This document shows, in pieces, positions 49,784 to 59,150 of a stretch of DNA of 64,000 nucleotides. Both the position numbers and the translations under genes were made by a program. The stretch comes from Egicoccus sp. AB-alg2 (GTDB lineage Bacteria; Actinomycetota; Nitriliruptoria; Nitriliruptorales; Nitriliruptoraceae). The number at the start of each line of letters is the position of its first letter. The first letter of the stretch is position 1. The stretch spans positions 310,001 to 374,000 of the forward strand of contig NZ_JBGUAX010000007.1 in assembly GCF_041821065.1 (NCBI RefSeq), given 5' to 3'. The notes beneath the pieces are model-generated. The model was not told the DNA's origin, ran no database searches, and saw only the letters and a list, made by a program, of their open reading frames with translations.

Positions 49784-51853
49784 GTGTCCTTCGAGATCCC
49801 ACATCTGCCCCTGCAGCAGCCGGGCCTGCTGCTCGCGGTCCTGACGGCGGCCATCCTGCTCGCGCCGATCCTGGCGCGTCGGCTGCGGCTGCCCGAGGTC
49901 GTCGCCGTCGTGGTGGTCGGCTTCGCGATCGGCCCGACCGGCCTCGGGCTGGTGGAACGCGCCGGCGTCGTCGAGGTGCTCGGCAACGTCGGCCTGCTGT
50001 ACCTGATGTTCGTCGCCGGGCTGGAGCTCGACCTCGACGACTTCATCGAGCACCGGCGCGACTCGATCGGCTTCGGGGCGTTGACCTTCGTCGTGCCGAT
50101 GGCGCTGGGCACGGTGTCGTCGCTGGCGCTCGGCTACGACCTGCTCGCGGCGATCCTGCTGGCGTCGTGCTGGGCGTCGCACACGCTGGTGACCTATCCG
50201 GCCTTCCAGCGGGTGGGCACGGTCGGCAACCGCGCCGTGGCGACCTCCGTCGGCGCGACGATCATCACCGACACGGCCGCGCTGCTGGTCCTGGCGGTGG
50301 TCGCCCGCGCCCACCAGGGCGCGCTGACGCCGGTGTTCTGGCTCACGTTGCTGCCGTCGATGGCGATCCTGACCGCGGGGGCCGTCCTCGGGCTGCCCCG
50401 CGCCGCCCGCTGGTTCTTCTCCGGCCGCGGCCAGGACCGCTCGCTGCGCTTCCTGTTCGTCATGGTCGCCCTGTTCACGGTCGCGTCGCTGGCCGAGGTG
50501 ATCGGCATCGAGGCGATCGTCGGCGCCTTCCTCGCCGGCCTCGCCCTCAATCGCAGCGTCCCCAACGGCGGCGCGCTGATGGAACGCATCGACTTCCTCG
50601 GCGCGACGCTGTTCATCCCGCTGTTCCTGCTCGCGACCGGGATGCTCATCGACATCCAGGTCCTGCTCGAGCGGCGCACGCTGCTGATCGGCGGGGTGTT
50701 CACGGTGGTGGCGCTGGTCGCGAAGTTCGTGGCCGCCTGGATCAGCGGCAAGGCGCTGCGCTACACGTGGCCGGAGATCGGGGCGATGTTCGCGCTGTCG
50801 GCCGCGCAGGCCGCCGCGACCCTGGCCGCCATCGTCGTCGGCCTCAACGTCGGGCTGATCGACGAGGACACGGTCAACGCCGTCATGATGGTGATCGTCG
50901 TGACCTGCCTCGTCGCGCCCGCGGTGGCGGGTCGCGCGGCGCCGCTGCTGCCCCGCCCGGAGGTCGCCCGTGACCTCGGCGAGGTCGTCGTCGTGCCACT
51001 GGCGAACCCGGCCACGGCCCCCCGGCTGATGCGGGTCGCGTCCGCGTTCGCCCGGGCCGACGGTGGCCTGGTCGTGCCGCTGATGGTCGTGCCGTCCGAG
51101 ACCGACCGCGAGCGGCTGCGCGAGGTCCGCGAACTGGACGCCGAGGTGGTGGCGGTCGCACAGTCCGCCGGCGCGGAGGCCCGCAGCGTGCTGCGCATCG
51201 ACGTCTCGACCGACGCGGGCATCGCGCACACGGTCGTCGAGCAGCAGGCGTCGCTGCTGGTCATGGGCTGGAAGGGCGGCACCGACCGGCACGGCGCGCT
51301 GTTCGGGGGCGTCATCGACCGGGTGCTGTCCCGCAGCTTCCTGCCGATGCTGCTGGTGCGCGAGGGCACCGAGCGTGTGCAGCGCGTCCTGGTGGTGGTC
51401 GACGACAGCATCTCCTCGCCCGCGGGCGGCCCGGCCCTTGAGCTCGCACTGGAGTCGGCCCGACTGCTGGCGCGCGAGGCCGGTGGCGTGCCGGTGGCGG
51501 TGGTGTCGCAGGAGGCCGACGGACGCGTCGACCGGCGGGTGCGCGAACACCTCGACGTCGAGGTGGCACACGACGGGCGGCGCCGTTCGATCGTCGTGAA
51601 GGCGCTGGCCCGGCCGGAGGACCTGATCGTCGTGCCGACCATCGCCGACGAGCCGAACCTGACCTCGGTCGCGGCACGGATCGCCCGGGCGGCACCCGAG
51701 GGAGCATCGCTCATCGTGGCCGTGGACAACTCCCCGGTCGCGCCCGGCCGGATCGTGCCCAACGACGAGGAAGCCGTCGCCGTCGGCGAGGCCGGTCGCA
51801 CCGCCCACTCGACCGCCCCGATCACCGAACCGGGCACCGACGCGGACGCCTGA
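49784..51853 (+). CDS. CPA2-type antiporter-USP protein, riboswitch-controlled paralogue
   Basis: A 689-residue protein with the same layout as the gene at 47556: antiporter residues ~1-390 (VAGLELDLDDF, IEAIVGAFLAGLALNRSV), then two USP-like segments (VVVPLANPATAPRLM..., LLVMGWKGGTDRHGALFGGVIDRVL and a further nucleotide-binding-like region). GTG 49784 begins the protein. A preceding c-di-AMP riboswitch suggests K+ efflux linked to turgor. A strong terminator follows. Confidence 0.9.
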   Translation: MSFEIPHLPLQQPGLLLAVLTAAILLAPILARRLRLPEVVAVVVVGFAIGPTGLGLVERAGVVEVLGNVGLLYLMFVAGLELDLDDFIEHRRDSIGFGALTFVVPMALGTVSSLALGYDLLAAILLASCWASHTLVTYPAFQRVGTVGNRAVATSVGATIITDTAALLVLAVVARAHQGALTPVFWLTLLPSMAILTAGAVLGLPRAARWFFSGRGQDRSLRFLFVMVALFTVASLAEVIGIEAIVGAFLAGLALNRSVPNGGALMERIDFLGATLFIPLFLLATGMLIDIQVLLERRTLLIGGVFTVVALVAKFVAAWISGKALRYTWPEIGAMFALSAAQAAATLAAIVVGLNVGLIDEDTVNAVMMVIVVTCLVAPAVAGRAAPLLPRPEVARDLGEVVVVPLANPATAPRLMRVASAFARADGGLVVPLMVVPSETDRERLREVRELDAEVVAVAQSAGAEARSVLRIDVSTDAGIAHTVVEQQASLLVMGWKGGTDRHGALFGGVIDRVLSRSFLPMLLVREGTERVQRVLVVVDDSISSPAGGPALELALESARLLAREAGGVPVAVVSQEADGRVDRRVREHLDVEVAHDGRRRSIVVKALARPEDLIVVPTIADEPNLTSVAARIARAAPEGASLIVAVDNSPVAPGRIVPNDEEAVAVGEAGRTAHSTAPITEPGTDADA

Positions 51854-51883
51854 TCCGGCCACCACCGCACGCCGGACACGAGC

Positions 51884-51914
51884 GAGGCCCCGGCGTGGGG
51901 GACGCCGGGGCCTC
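51884..51914. terminator. Strong bidirectional terminator
   Basis: A perfect 13-bp stem GAGGCCCCGGCGT / ACGCCGGGGCCTC with a GGGGG loop between two convergent genes. Confidence 0.8.
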
Positions 51915-51933
51915 GAGAGGGGCAGCGGTGGGG

Positions 51934-52659
51934 CTAACCGCGCCCGCGGGCGGACGCCTGGGCCGGACCGGGCTGCTCGCCCGCGTCCGTCCCGTCCGCC
52001 TCGTCGTCGCCCGGGGCGGGGCGACGGGTCTGTGCGTCCTCGCGCTTCTCCTGCGCGGCCTGGCGCTTCTCCTGCGCGGCCTCGCGACGCTCCTCGGCGC
52101 GAGCCTGGCCCGCGGCCGCCTGCTCGTTCGGCGCGGCCGGACGTGCCTCGGCGTCGTCGTCGGCGCCCTCACGTGCCTCGCCGGAGCGGCCACGCTGCTC
52201 CGAGCGGCCCTCGCTGGCGGCGGCGGCGACCGCCCGGCCGAAGCCCTCGTCGCCCGGCTGCAACTCACCGCCGCGGATCACCTCGTGGACGGCCTCGGCG
52301 CGCCCGTTCGCGGAACGCGGCGCCTCGTCCGCGGCGTGCTCGGGTGCCCCGGCGTCCTCGTCCGCAGGCTCGTCGGCGGGGTCGTCGGTCTCGCCCTCGT
52401 CGGAGGTCGTCTCGTCGTCGGTGGCGTCGCCGTTGCCGTCGGTGCTCTCGTCCGGCGCCTGGGTGGCCTCGTCGGCCGCGTCGTCGGCGTCCTCGTCCTC
52501 GATCGCGAGGTCGGGCGCCTCGGCGGACGGCTCGTCCACCGGGTCGGTGGTGACCTGGTTCGCGACGACGGCGCCGCCGGCGATGGTCAGGCCACCGATC
52601 GCGGCCGAGGCGACGACGTGCTTGGCCAGGTAGGCCAGCAGGGTTTCGACGAAACTCAC
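51934..52659 (-). CDS. Membrane-anchored low-complexity protein
   Basis: A 241-residue protein with one N-terminal hydrophobic helix (residues ~12-32, HVVASAAIGGLTIAGGAVVA). A long Asp/Glu-rich segment and a C-terminal Gln/Arg/Ala coiled-coil-like tract (EERREAAQEKRQAAQEKRE) follow. No fold is recognised. It comes after the sigma and anti-sigma genes and may be part of their regulon. Confidence 0.6.
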   Translation of the reverse strand: MSFVETLLAYLAKHVVASAAIGGLTIAGGAVVANQVTTDPVDEPSAEAPDLAIEDEDADDAADEATQAPDESTDGNGDATDDETTSDEGETDDPADEPADEDAGAPEHAADEAPRSANGRAEAVHEVIRGGELQPGDEGFGRAVAAAASEGRSEQRGRSGEAREGADDDAEARPAAPNEQAAAGQARAEERREAAQEKRQAAQEKREDAQTRRPAPGDDEADGTDAGEQPGPAQASARGRG

Positions 52660-52716
52660 GGGTACCTCCGTTTCAAGTCGGGCCGCCAGGCCCGCTCGAC
52701 GTTGCGGTCACCCGGG

Positions 52717-53655
52717 TCATCGTCCGTCCGGCCGGGCCGGGGGCGGCGCCTCCGTTGGTCGTGCGTTGGCTGCACGCCCTGCTCCGGAGGTGTCCTCCTG
52801 GGGCGGCGCCTCGGGCAGCCAACGGCGACCCGCCGCTCCCTCGTCGCTGCGCGAGGCACGGTCGGCGCTGGCGGGTGGTGGGGACGGCCGCCGGGTGGGC
52901 CGGTCCGTCGCCGGTCGGTCGCCGGGAGCGCCGGCCGTGCGCTCGTCCGCCCGGCCCGGAGGCGTGTCCTTGGCGGCCGGCCGCTCCGCCGTCGGCGTGT
53001 CACCCGCGCGACCGCGGGCAGGCGGCGGCGTGGCCGGCCGGGACCCGGCGGCCGGCGGTTCGGAAGACCGCGCCGGGGGCCGGGTTGCGGGCGCACGGGC
53101 CGCCGGCGGGGTGAGGGCCGTGTCGCGGTCGCCGGCCTTGCCGGCGGGCGGCGCGGGCTGCCGGCTGCGCCTGGCCGCGGCGGCGTCCTCGTCGACGGTG
53201 GCGGGACGACTCGTGCGCGCCGGCTCCGCACGCCCGGTCGCGCCATCGACCTGCGGGTCGCGGGCCGGCTCGGACCGGTCCGGCACGTCCTCGTCGTCCA
53301 TGGCCGGGACGACGTCGTCCGGGGTTGGCGCCGCGGTGTCGTCCGACGGGCGTGGCAGGTCGAACCCGACCCACGCGGCGGCGTCCGCGACGACCTCCTG
53401 CGCCGGGGCGGGCAGCAGCCCGCCGGCCGCGAGCCCGGCCAGGACCGCCGCGGTGGTGAGTCCAGCGGCGACGGAGCGGCGTACCGCCTGGTGACCCGTC
53501 GCACCGAGCGCCGAGCGGATGGCGCGCCGATGCCGCTGGGCGGTGACCTCGTCGGGCGGGGCACCGAGCTCGCGCTCGATCGCCAGGAATGCCGCCGCGA
53601 CCCGCGGGTCGTCCTGCGGGTCGACGAGGTCGTCGAGGGGGTCGTGGTGGGTCAT
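52717..53655 (-). CDS. Probable anti-sigma-like membrane protein
   Basis: A 312-residue protein: a short helical N-terminal cytoplasmic part (AAAFLAIERELGAPPDEVTAQRHRRAI), one membrane helix (AAGLTTAAVLAGLAAGGLLPA) and a ~200-residue Pro/Ala/Arg-rich extracytoplasmic tail. The layout and the place 22 nt after the ECF sigma gene suggest an anti-sigma factor. No zinc-binding HxxxCxxC motif is seen, so it is not a ZAS type. Confidence 0.6.
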   Translation of the reverse strand: MTHHDPLDDLVDPQDDPRVAAAFLAIERELGAPPDEVTAQRHRRAIRSALGATGHQAVRRSVAAGLTTAAVLAGLAAGGLLPAPAQEVVADAAAWVGFDLPRPSDDTAAPTPDDVVPAMDDEDVPDRSEPARDPQVDGATGRAEPARTSRPATVDEDAAAARRSRQPAPPAGKAGDRDTALTPPAARAPATRPPARSSEPPAAGSRPATPPPARGRAGDTPTAERPAAKDTPPGRADERTAGAPGDRPATDRPTRRPSPPPASADRASRSDEGAAGRRWLPEAPPQEDTSGAGRAANARPTEAPPPARPDGR

Positions 53656-53677
53656 GGTTCTCGTGTCGTCACCCAGG

Positions 53678-54361
53678 TCATCGACGGTCGGGCCCGGGAG
53701 GGGGCGTGAGTGCCGAGGAAGTTCCGTCGTCGTCCGCGCTGCGCGCGTCGGTGGCGATCAGTTCCCGGAGGCGGGCGAGGCCGCGCTTGGCCAGTCCCTT
53801 GACCGCCTCGGGATGGCGGTCGGTGACGCGCGCGATCTCCGGCGTGCGCAACCCGGCGACCAGGCGCAGCACCAGGACCTCGCGCTGGTCGTCGGAGAGC
53901 CGATCGAGGAGCGCCAACACCTCGTCGCGCGAGAGGCGGGCGAGCGCGTCCTCCTCGAACCCGCCGGCGACGGCCGCCAGGTCCTCGGGCGCCGCCGGTT
54001 CTACGGGACGGCGCGAGGCGGCACGCCGGGCGTCGATCAACCGCCGACGCGCGATGGTGAACACCCACGCGCGGAACGCGTCCTCGTCGTCGTCCGCCAG
54101 GCGTGGCAGCGAACGCACCACCTCAAGGAAGACCTCGCCGACGAGGTCCTCCGGGTCCGGGGCGTGCTGCGCGCGGGCGTAGCCGAGCAGGGACGGCGCC
54201 AGGTCCCGGTAGAGGGCATCCCACGCCGCCTGCCGGCCGCGGCGCGCCGCGCGCAGGGTCCGAGGAAACGCCGAGCCGAGCGAGGCCGTCCTCCAGATCG
54301 AACCGTCCCGGGCCGCTCCCGGCTCACCGCTGGCCGGGGTAGAGCCAGCCGTAGACGGCAC
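53678..54361 (-). CDS. ECF-family sigma factor
   Basis: A 227-residue protein with sigma region 2 (AWDALYRDLAPSLLGYARAQH, DPEDLVGEVFLEVVRSLPRLADDDEDAFRAWVFTIARRRLID) and region 4 (LLDRLSDDQREVLVLRLVAGLRTPEIARVTDRHPEAVKGLAKRGLARL). It starts at GTG 54361 inside the end of the previous gene (38-nt overlap), without its own ribosome site, so it is probably translationally coupled. Confidence 0.88.
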   Translation of the reverse strand: MPSTAGSTPASGEPGAARDGSIWRTASLGSAFPRTLRAARRGRQAAWDALYRDLAPSLLGYARAQHAPDPEDLVGEVFLEVVRSLPRLADDDEDAFRAWVFTIARRRLIDARRAASRRPVEPAAPEDLAAVAGGFEEDALARLSRDEVLALLDRLSDDQREVLVLRLVAGLRTPEIARVTDRHPEAVKGLAKRGLARLRELIATDARSADDDGTSSALTPPPGPDRR

Positions 54362-54920
54362 GGGTGATCGTCGGCATGACGGCCCACGTCATGAGCGCGA
54401 CCAGGAACGGTGTGACGACCACCGTACGCAACCAGCCCGGCCAACCCGCAGTCAACGGCGCCAACAGCGCGTTGGACGCCAGCAACAGCGGCACCAGCCC
54501 GAGCGTCGTGAGGATCGCCTGCTTCCAGCGCGGCGGTGGGCCGGTCGGCGTCGGCCGGCCGTCGAGCGTGAACCAGGTCTCCAGCCCGGTCTGCTCCTCC
54601 CACGCCCCGGTGTCGACGGTGAGGTCGTCCAGGCGCGCGATCCACCGGGCCCGCAGGTCCGAGCGCTTCCAGCGCACCATCGCCTCGTAGTCGCGGAAGC
54701 GCAGCACCAGCACCCACTCCGGGCCGCTGTGGGCCGTGCCCGGCGGCAGGACGGTGATGCCCTCCGCACCCGGGAACTCGGTCAGGATCAGCCCGATGTC
54801 GTGCACCCACGCCTCGTAGGCCGCCTCCATGCCCGGCCGCACCAGTCGGCTGATGACGACGGTGACCGGCTCGGCGGGCTCGGTGGGCGTCCCGGCCGGA
54901 TCCGCGGGGCCGGCGGTCAC
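54324..54920 (-). CDS. Antibiotic-biosynthesis-monooxygenase-like protein with C-terminal membrane helices
   Basis: A 198-residue protein. Residues ~15-110 follow the ABM/dimeric ferredoxin-like pattern (VTVVISRLVRPGMEAAYEAWVHDIGLILTEFPGAEGITVLPP, WVLVLRFRDYEAMVRWKRSDLR). Residues ~130-195 contain two membrane helices (ILTTLGLVPLLLASNALLAPL, WLRTVVVTPFLVALMTWAVM). GTG 54920 overlaps the Fur gene stop by 4 nt. Function unknown. Confidence 0.78.
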   Translation of the reverse strand: MTAGPADPAGTPTEPAEPVTVVISRLVRPGMEAAYEAWVHDIGLILTEFPGAEGITVLPPGTAHSGPEWVLVLRFRDYEAMVRWKRSDLRARWIARLDDLTVDTGAWEEQTGLETWFTLDGRPTPTGPPPRWKQAILTTLGLVPLLLASNALLAPLTAGWPGWLRTVVVTPFLVALMTWAVMPTITRAVYGWLYPGQR

Positions 54921-55348
54921 GACGCGCCGGCCCGCTGGCAGTCGGCGCAGCGGCCGTTCACGACCAGCTCGACGTGCTCGGTCGCGAACCCGTGGCCTTC
55001 CTCGAGGTGCTCGCGGATGCGTGCCACGAGCGTGCCGACGTGGTGGTCGACGTCCCCGCACACCTGGCAGACGAGGTGGAAGTGCTCGTCGGGATGGGCC
55101 AGTTCCCACCGGCCCGCGTCGCGGTCGCCGAGGCGTGTCACCCGCGCGAGCCCGAGCTCCTCGAACAGCGACAGCGTGCGGTACAGCGAGGCGGTGTCCA
55201 CCTCCTCGCCGGCGTCCTCGATCGACGCGGCGATCTCCTCCACCGTCCGGTGCCCGTGCTCCGCCTGCAACGCCTGCCAGACCACGCGTCGCGGTCGGGT
55301 GACGCGATGGCCGTGGGCGCGCAGGGTGCGATCGAGCTCGGTGTCCAT
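54917..55348 (-). CDS. Fur-family metal-dependent repressor
   Basis: A 143-residue regulator. The winged-helix domain (RVTRPRRVVWQALQAEHGHRTVEEIAASIEDAGEEVDTASLYRTLSLFEELGLA) is followed by a dimerisation domain with HFHLVCQVCGDVDHH and a second Cys pair CADC, which give the structural zinc site. It may be a Zur, Fur or PerR; residues alone do not decide. ATG 55348, or a GTG one codon upstream, starts the gene. It heads the run with the ABM and sigma genes. Confidence 0.93.
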   Translation of the reverse strand: MDTELDRTLRAHGHRVTRPRRVVWQALQAEHGHRTVEEIAASIEDAGEEVDTASLYRTLSLFEELGLARVTRLGDRDAGRWELAHPDEHFHLVCQVCGDVDHHVGTLVARIREHLEEGHGFATEHVELVVNGRCADCQRAGAS

Positions 55349-55421
55349 CACTCGACAGCGTACGTGCGCGGCCGGTGGCCGGGACGCTCGGCGGGGCGGG
55401 TCGGCGGTCGCGCCGTGCGGG

Positions 55422-55802
55422 TCAGTGGTCGTGCTCGTCGGCGTCGGCTTCGGCCTTCGTGGCGTGGACCGTGCCGTCGGGATGCTCCGGCGGGGTGTAG
55501 ACCGTCCACACGCGCAGCGACTCCTCGCCGGCGTTGCGGATGTCGTGGCGCACGCCGGCCGGCACGTACACCAGCTGGCCCGGCCCCATCGGCTGTGCCT
55601 CGCCGTCCAGGACCGCCTCGCCGCGGCCGGACACCACGTACAACAGCTGGTCGGCGTCGTCGTGGTGCTCCTCGCCGATCGCCTCGCCCGGCTGCAGGTG
55701 CATGGTGACGAGCTGGCTGTGGGGCCCGGTCTGCACGACGCGGCGGTAGTCGTCGGTCTGGCGGGCCAGCTGCTCGATGTCGTGGATGCGGCCGTCGCTC
55801 AT
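55422..55802 (-). CDS. Cupin-domain protein
   Basis: A 126-residue single cupin. Motif 1 (GEAIGEEHHDDADQLLYVVSGRGEAVL) and motif 2 (GPGQLVYVPAGVRHDIRNAG) supply His/Glu metal ligands. A GAGGT sequence precedes ATG 55802. Small cupins of this type can be isomerases, dioxygenases or binding proteins. Confidence 0.9.
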   Translation of the reverse strand: MSDGRIHDIEQLARQTDDYRRVVQTGPHSQLVTMHLQPGEAIGEEHHDDADQLLYVVSGRGEAVLDGEAQPMGPGQLVYVPAGVRHDIRNAGEESLRVWTVYTPPEHPDGTVHATKAEADADEHDH

Positions 55803-55918
55803 GGGTACCTCACGTCTCGTCGGCATCGGCCCGCGGGACCGGTTGGACCGATCCGCGCGGGCGTCTGCGGGAGAGCCTGCCACCGCGGCCAGTGTCTGGC
55901 CGGGGAACGCCCTGACCG

Positions 55919-57112
55919 TCAGCGGGGGACGACCAGCATCCCGCTGCGCAGCTTCGGCAGCACGTAGGTGGTCTTCGGTGGCATGGTCGCGCCCGCCTCG
56001 GCCACCCGGAGGACCTGCTCGACGTCGGGTGGTGCCAGCGCGATGCCGACGGCGTCGGGGACCTCCAGCGCCGCGAGCCCCTGCGGCGCCGGGACCGGCA
56101 CGGTCGCGCCGGCCGCGCCGGCCTCGCCGGTCGTGGCGGCGAGCAGCGGGGCCACGATCTCCCGCTCGGCGAGACGGACGTCCAGGGCCTCGACCGGGTC
56201 GTCGGTGACGGCCCGGTCGCGCAGGTCCAGCGCCCACCAGGTGCCGGCGACGACGAGGTGGACGCGACCGGGCCCGTCCGGCGCAGCCGCGCCCGGCAGC
56301 GGTTGCGGAACCAGCCCGCGGTCGCGCAGCCGGTCCAGGACCATGTCGGCGAGGGGCTCGCCCAGACCGTGCACCCGCCGGTGGAAGGGCAGGACGCGTA
56401 GTTGGTCGGCCGGCAGCAGGGCGGACAGCACCCGGCCGGTGCCCGGCTCGTGCGCGGCGACGGCCGCCGCGCGGTGATGGCCGTCGGCGACGAACAGTCG
56501 GCCGGCGGCGTCGACCGCGGCGACCAGGTCGGCCTGCCGAGCGGGGTCGGTCACCAGCCACAGCGCCACGTCCATCCCGTCGTCACCGCGGAACGCGACG
56601 TCCGGGGCGTCGGCGACGATCGCCGCCGCTGCGGCCGTGACGGCCGGGTGCGGCCGGTGGGTGAGGGCGACGGGGCTGGAGGCGACCCCCACCACCTCGA
56701 GGTAGCGCACGAGCTGCGCGACGCGGTCGCCGTCGACGCGTTCGTGGGGCAGGATCTCCGCCGCCTCGCCGGGGGCGCCGAAGCCGGACACCTCGAGGTC
56801 GCCGACGATCGCGATGACCCGGTCCGCGCCGGCGCCCAGCGCCACGACGACCAGGGTCGGTCGCGGGATGGCCTGGAAGTGACCGTCCTGGAGCAGCCGG
56901 TCGAGGTTGCGGCGGCAGGCGTGGAGGGTGTGCTCGAGGTCGGCGTGCGCCTCGGGGCCGGCCGGTGGCAGCACGTTGAGGAAGCTGCGCGGGTCGGCGG
57001 CGGCCATGGCCGTGCGCTGCGCCGGCGTGAGCGCGTCGTAGGGCGGGGCGACGACCGCGTGCGCGCCGTGGTCCGCGACGACGTGGCCCGTGAAGGGCAA
57101 CAGCTTGGCCAC
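55919..57112 (-). CDS. DUF1015-family protein
   Basis: A ~397-residue protein of the DUF1015 family (LLPFTGHVVAD, VAPPYDALTPAQR, SFLNVLPPAGP, LFVADGHHRAAAV, ATMPPKTTYVLPKLRSGMLVV). The family has no assigned biochemical activity; the conserved ADGHHR block looks catalytic. GTG 57112 has GGGAGG five nt upstream and is preferred to GTG 57118. Confidence 0.9.
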   Translation of the reverse strand: MAKLLPFTGHVVADHGAHAVVAPPYDALTPAQRTAMAAADPRSFLNVLPPAGPEAHADLEHTLHACRRNLDRLLQDGHFQAIPRPTLVVVALGAGADRVIAIVGDLEVSGFGAPGEAAEILPHERVDGDRVAQLVRYLEVVGVASSPVALTHRPHPAVTAAAAAIVADAPDVAFRGDDGMDVALWLVTDPARQADLVAAVDAAGRLFVADGHHRAAAVAAHEPGTGRVLSALLPADQLRVLPFHRRVHGLGEPLADMVLDRLRDRGLVPQPLPGAAAPDGPGRVHLVVAGTWWALDLRDRAVTDDPVEALDVRLAEREIVAPLLAATTGEAGAAGATVPVPAPQGLAALEVPDAVGIALAPPDVEQVLRVAEAGATMPPKTTYVLPKLRSGMLVVPR

Positions 57113-57327
57113 GTCCACCTCCCGGAACCGCTCGACGCCCCGACCACGCTACCCGTCGCCGGTGCACCGCCGGCGCCGGGCCGCCCCGTGCGGGGGGCGA
57201 AGCGCCGGTGAACCGGGAGCCGGCGAGGGCCACCCGTGCCGCGCGTCGCCGGGTGGTGGGGCCGCCGGGCCGCAGCGCGTCGCCGGTGACCGTTCGGTTC
57301 CGGCTCCGGTCCGCTCTCGATCCAACG

Positions 57328-57379
57328 CCGTCGAGGAACCGGCGACAGAAGAAGCCGTCGTAAAGGAACCGGCGACAGA
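57328..57379. repeat. Tandem repeat after the helicase gene
   Basis: The unit GCCGTCG(..)AGGAACCGGCGACAGA is present twice, directly beyond the helicase stop. The rest of the intergenic space 57119-57327 shows no gene. Confidence 0.6.
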
Positions 57380-59011
57380 TCAGGCTCTGTCGATCCAGCG
57401 GTCGGCGGCGCGCAGCCGGCGTTCGAGGTCGCGGATGGTGGCCTGGTTGATCGAGCGGATCCCGGCCTCGCGGTTGAGCTGCCCGTTGACGACCTCGGGG
57501 GCGAGGCCGGTGAGGTGGGTGAGCATGCGCACGCGGTCGGTGTTGGCCTGGCGCAGTTCGCGTTTGCGCTGGGTGCGGCTGACCGTGAGCGTGGTCCCGT
57601 CGGCGCTGCCATGGTCGCCGACCCGCGGCGGTGGGGGTGCGAGCTCGATCTCCAGCGCCAGGTCCTCGTGGGCCGGGTCGTGGACGAGGTCCTCGGGGTG
57701 GTGGTCGTCGAAGATCGACGACGGGTCGTGGTCGACGACGGCGGTGGCGGAGATCGCGGCGAACAGCGACAGCTGGTCCTCGCCGTCGGGCGGCAGCTGG
57801 TCGAGCAGCTCGACGGGGTCCTGGTCGCCCTCGTCCTCGCGCCGCTTGAGGCTGTGGGTGCGCTGGTCGGCGATCTGGGCCGCGAAGGTCCGCAGCCGGA
57901 AGTCGTCCGGGATGAACATGAAGGCCTTCTGCCGGCGCAGGTTGCCGGACCAGCGCACGAGCCGGCCGACGGCCTGGCGGAAGAACAGCTCGGTGACCGT
58001 GTTGGTCGCGTAGACGCCAACGCGCAGGCGCGGGACGTCGACGCCTTCGGACACCATGCGGACCGCGACGATCCACGGGTCGCGGCTGGCGGCGAACTCG
58101 GCGATCCGTTCGCTGGCCTGGGGGTCGTCGGAGGTGGCCACGACCGCCTCGACGCCCTGCTTGGCCTTGAGCAGCTTCTGGATCGCGCGGGCGTGGTCGA
58201 CGTCCATGGCGATGACGAGCCCGCCGGCGTCCGGGTGGGTCTCGCGCAGGCGCAGCAGCTGCGTGTGCGCCTGCTCGAGGACGGTGGGCAGCCACTCGCC
58301 GTCGGGGGACAGCGCGGTGCGCAGCCGCTGCGAGGCGAGGGTGCGGTCGAGCCGGTCGTCGAAGGTGGCGGACACGATCGTGCCGTCGGGCGTGGACCAC
58401 TCCATGTGCCCGTTGATGCGCGGGAAGAACACGGGCCGGACGACGCCGCCGTCCTTGAGGGCCTCGCCGTAGCCGTAGACGTAGTCGGCGACGGCTTCCT
58501 CGAAGTCGTAGTCGACGAACGGGATCGGGTTCTGGTCGCTGCGGAAGGGGGTGCCGGACAGCGACAGGCGCCGGGCGGCGAGCTCGAACGCCTCGAACAC
58601 GCCGTCGCCCCAGGCGCGTTCGGTGCCGGCGTGGTGGATCTCGTCGAGGATGACGAAGGCGTCGTCGGACGGACCGCGCAACGGTCGTGGCTGGGCGGCG
58701 ACCTGCTGGTAGGTCACGACGACGCCGTGCATGTCGTGCGGGAACGGGTCGGACGAGGCCCACTCCGGCTCGAGGTGGACGCCGAAGTTGGACGCGGCCT
58801 CGGCCCACTGGTGCTTGAGGTGCTGTGTGGGCGCGACGACGACCAGCCGCCGGTGCGGGTGGCCGGCGAGGTCGCGGACCCCGGCGGTCAGCGCGAAGGT
58901 CGTCTTCCCGGCGCCCGGCGTCGCGACGGCGAGGAAGTCGCGCCGCGTCGTCTTCTCGAACCGGTCCAGCGCCTCCTTCTGCCAGCGGCGGAGTCGCAGG
59001 GATCGGCGCAC
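57380..59011 (-). CDS. SF2 DEAD/DEAH-type helicase
   Basis: A 543-residue helicase. Motif I is ATPGAGKTTF, Ia VVAPTQHLKHQW, II DEIHH, III SGTPFRSD, a second RecA domain holds VRMVSEGVDVPRL and motif VI is QAVGRLVR. The C-terminal ~130 residues (QRKRELRQANTDRVRML, REAGIRSINQATIRDLERRL) are helical, with no nuclease motif seen. GTG 59011 is favoured by AAGG upstream; an ATG at 59068 would add 19 residues. It may act in DNA repair or restriction; no methylase is near. Confidence 0.88.
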   Translation of the reverse strand: MRRSLRLRRWQKEALDRFEKTTRRDFLAVATPGAGKTTFALTAGVRDLAGHPHRRLVVVAPTQHLKHQWAEAASNFGVHLEPEWASSDPFPHDMHGVVVTYQQVAAQPRPLRGPSDDAFVILDEIHHAGTERAWGDGVFEAFELAARRLSLSGTPFRSDQNPIPFVDYDFEEAVADYVYGYGEALKDGGVVRPVFFPRINGHMEWSTPDGTIVSATFDDRLDRTLASQRLRTALSPDGEWLPTVLEQAHTQLLRLRETHPDAGGLVIAMDVDHARAIQKLLKAKQGVEAVVATSDDPQASERIAEFAASRDPWIVAVRMVSEGVDVPRLRVGVYATNTVTELFFRQAVGRLVRWSGNLRRQKAFMFIPDDFRLRTFAAQIADQRTHSLKRREDEGDQDPVELLDQLPPDGEDQLSLFAAISATAVVDHDPSSIFDDHHPEDLVHDPAHEDLALEIELAPPPPRVGDHGSADGTTLTVSRTQRKRELRQANTDRVRMLTHLTGLAPEVVNGQLNREAGIRSINQATIRDLERRLRAADRWIDRA

Positions 59012-59150
59012 GGCGGGACCTTCGGGATGGTGCGGGCAGGGGTTTCGGGCGGCCGCGGATGATGCCATGCGGGCCCGACACCGACGAACGACCTCGCGCC
59101 GGTGCACGGCGGCTTGACGAGGCGGCCGACCGCCGTTCGAGCCGGGCCGG

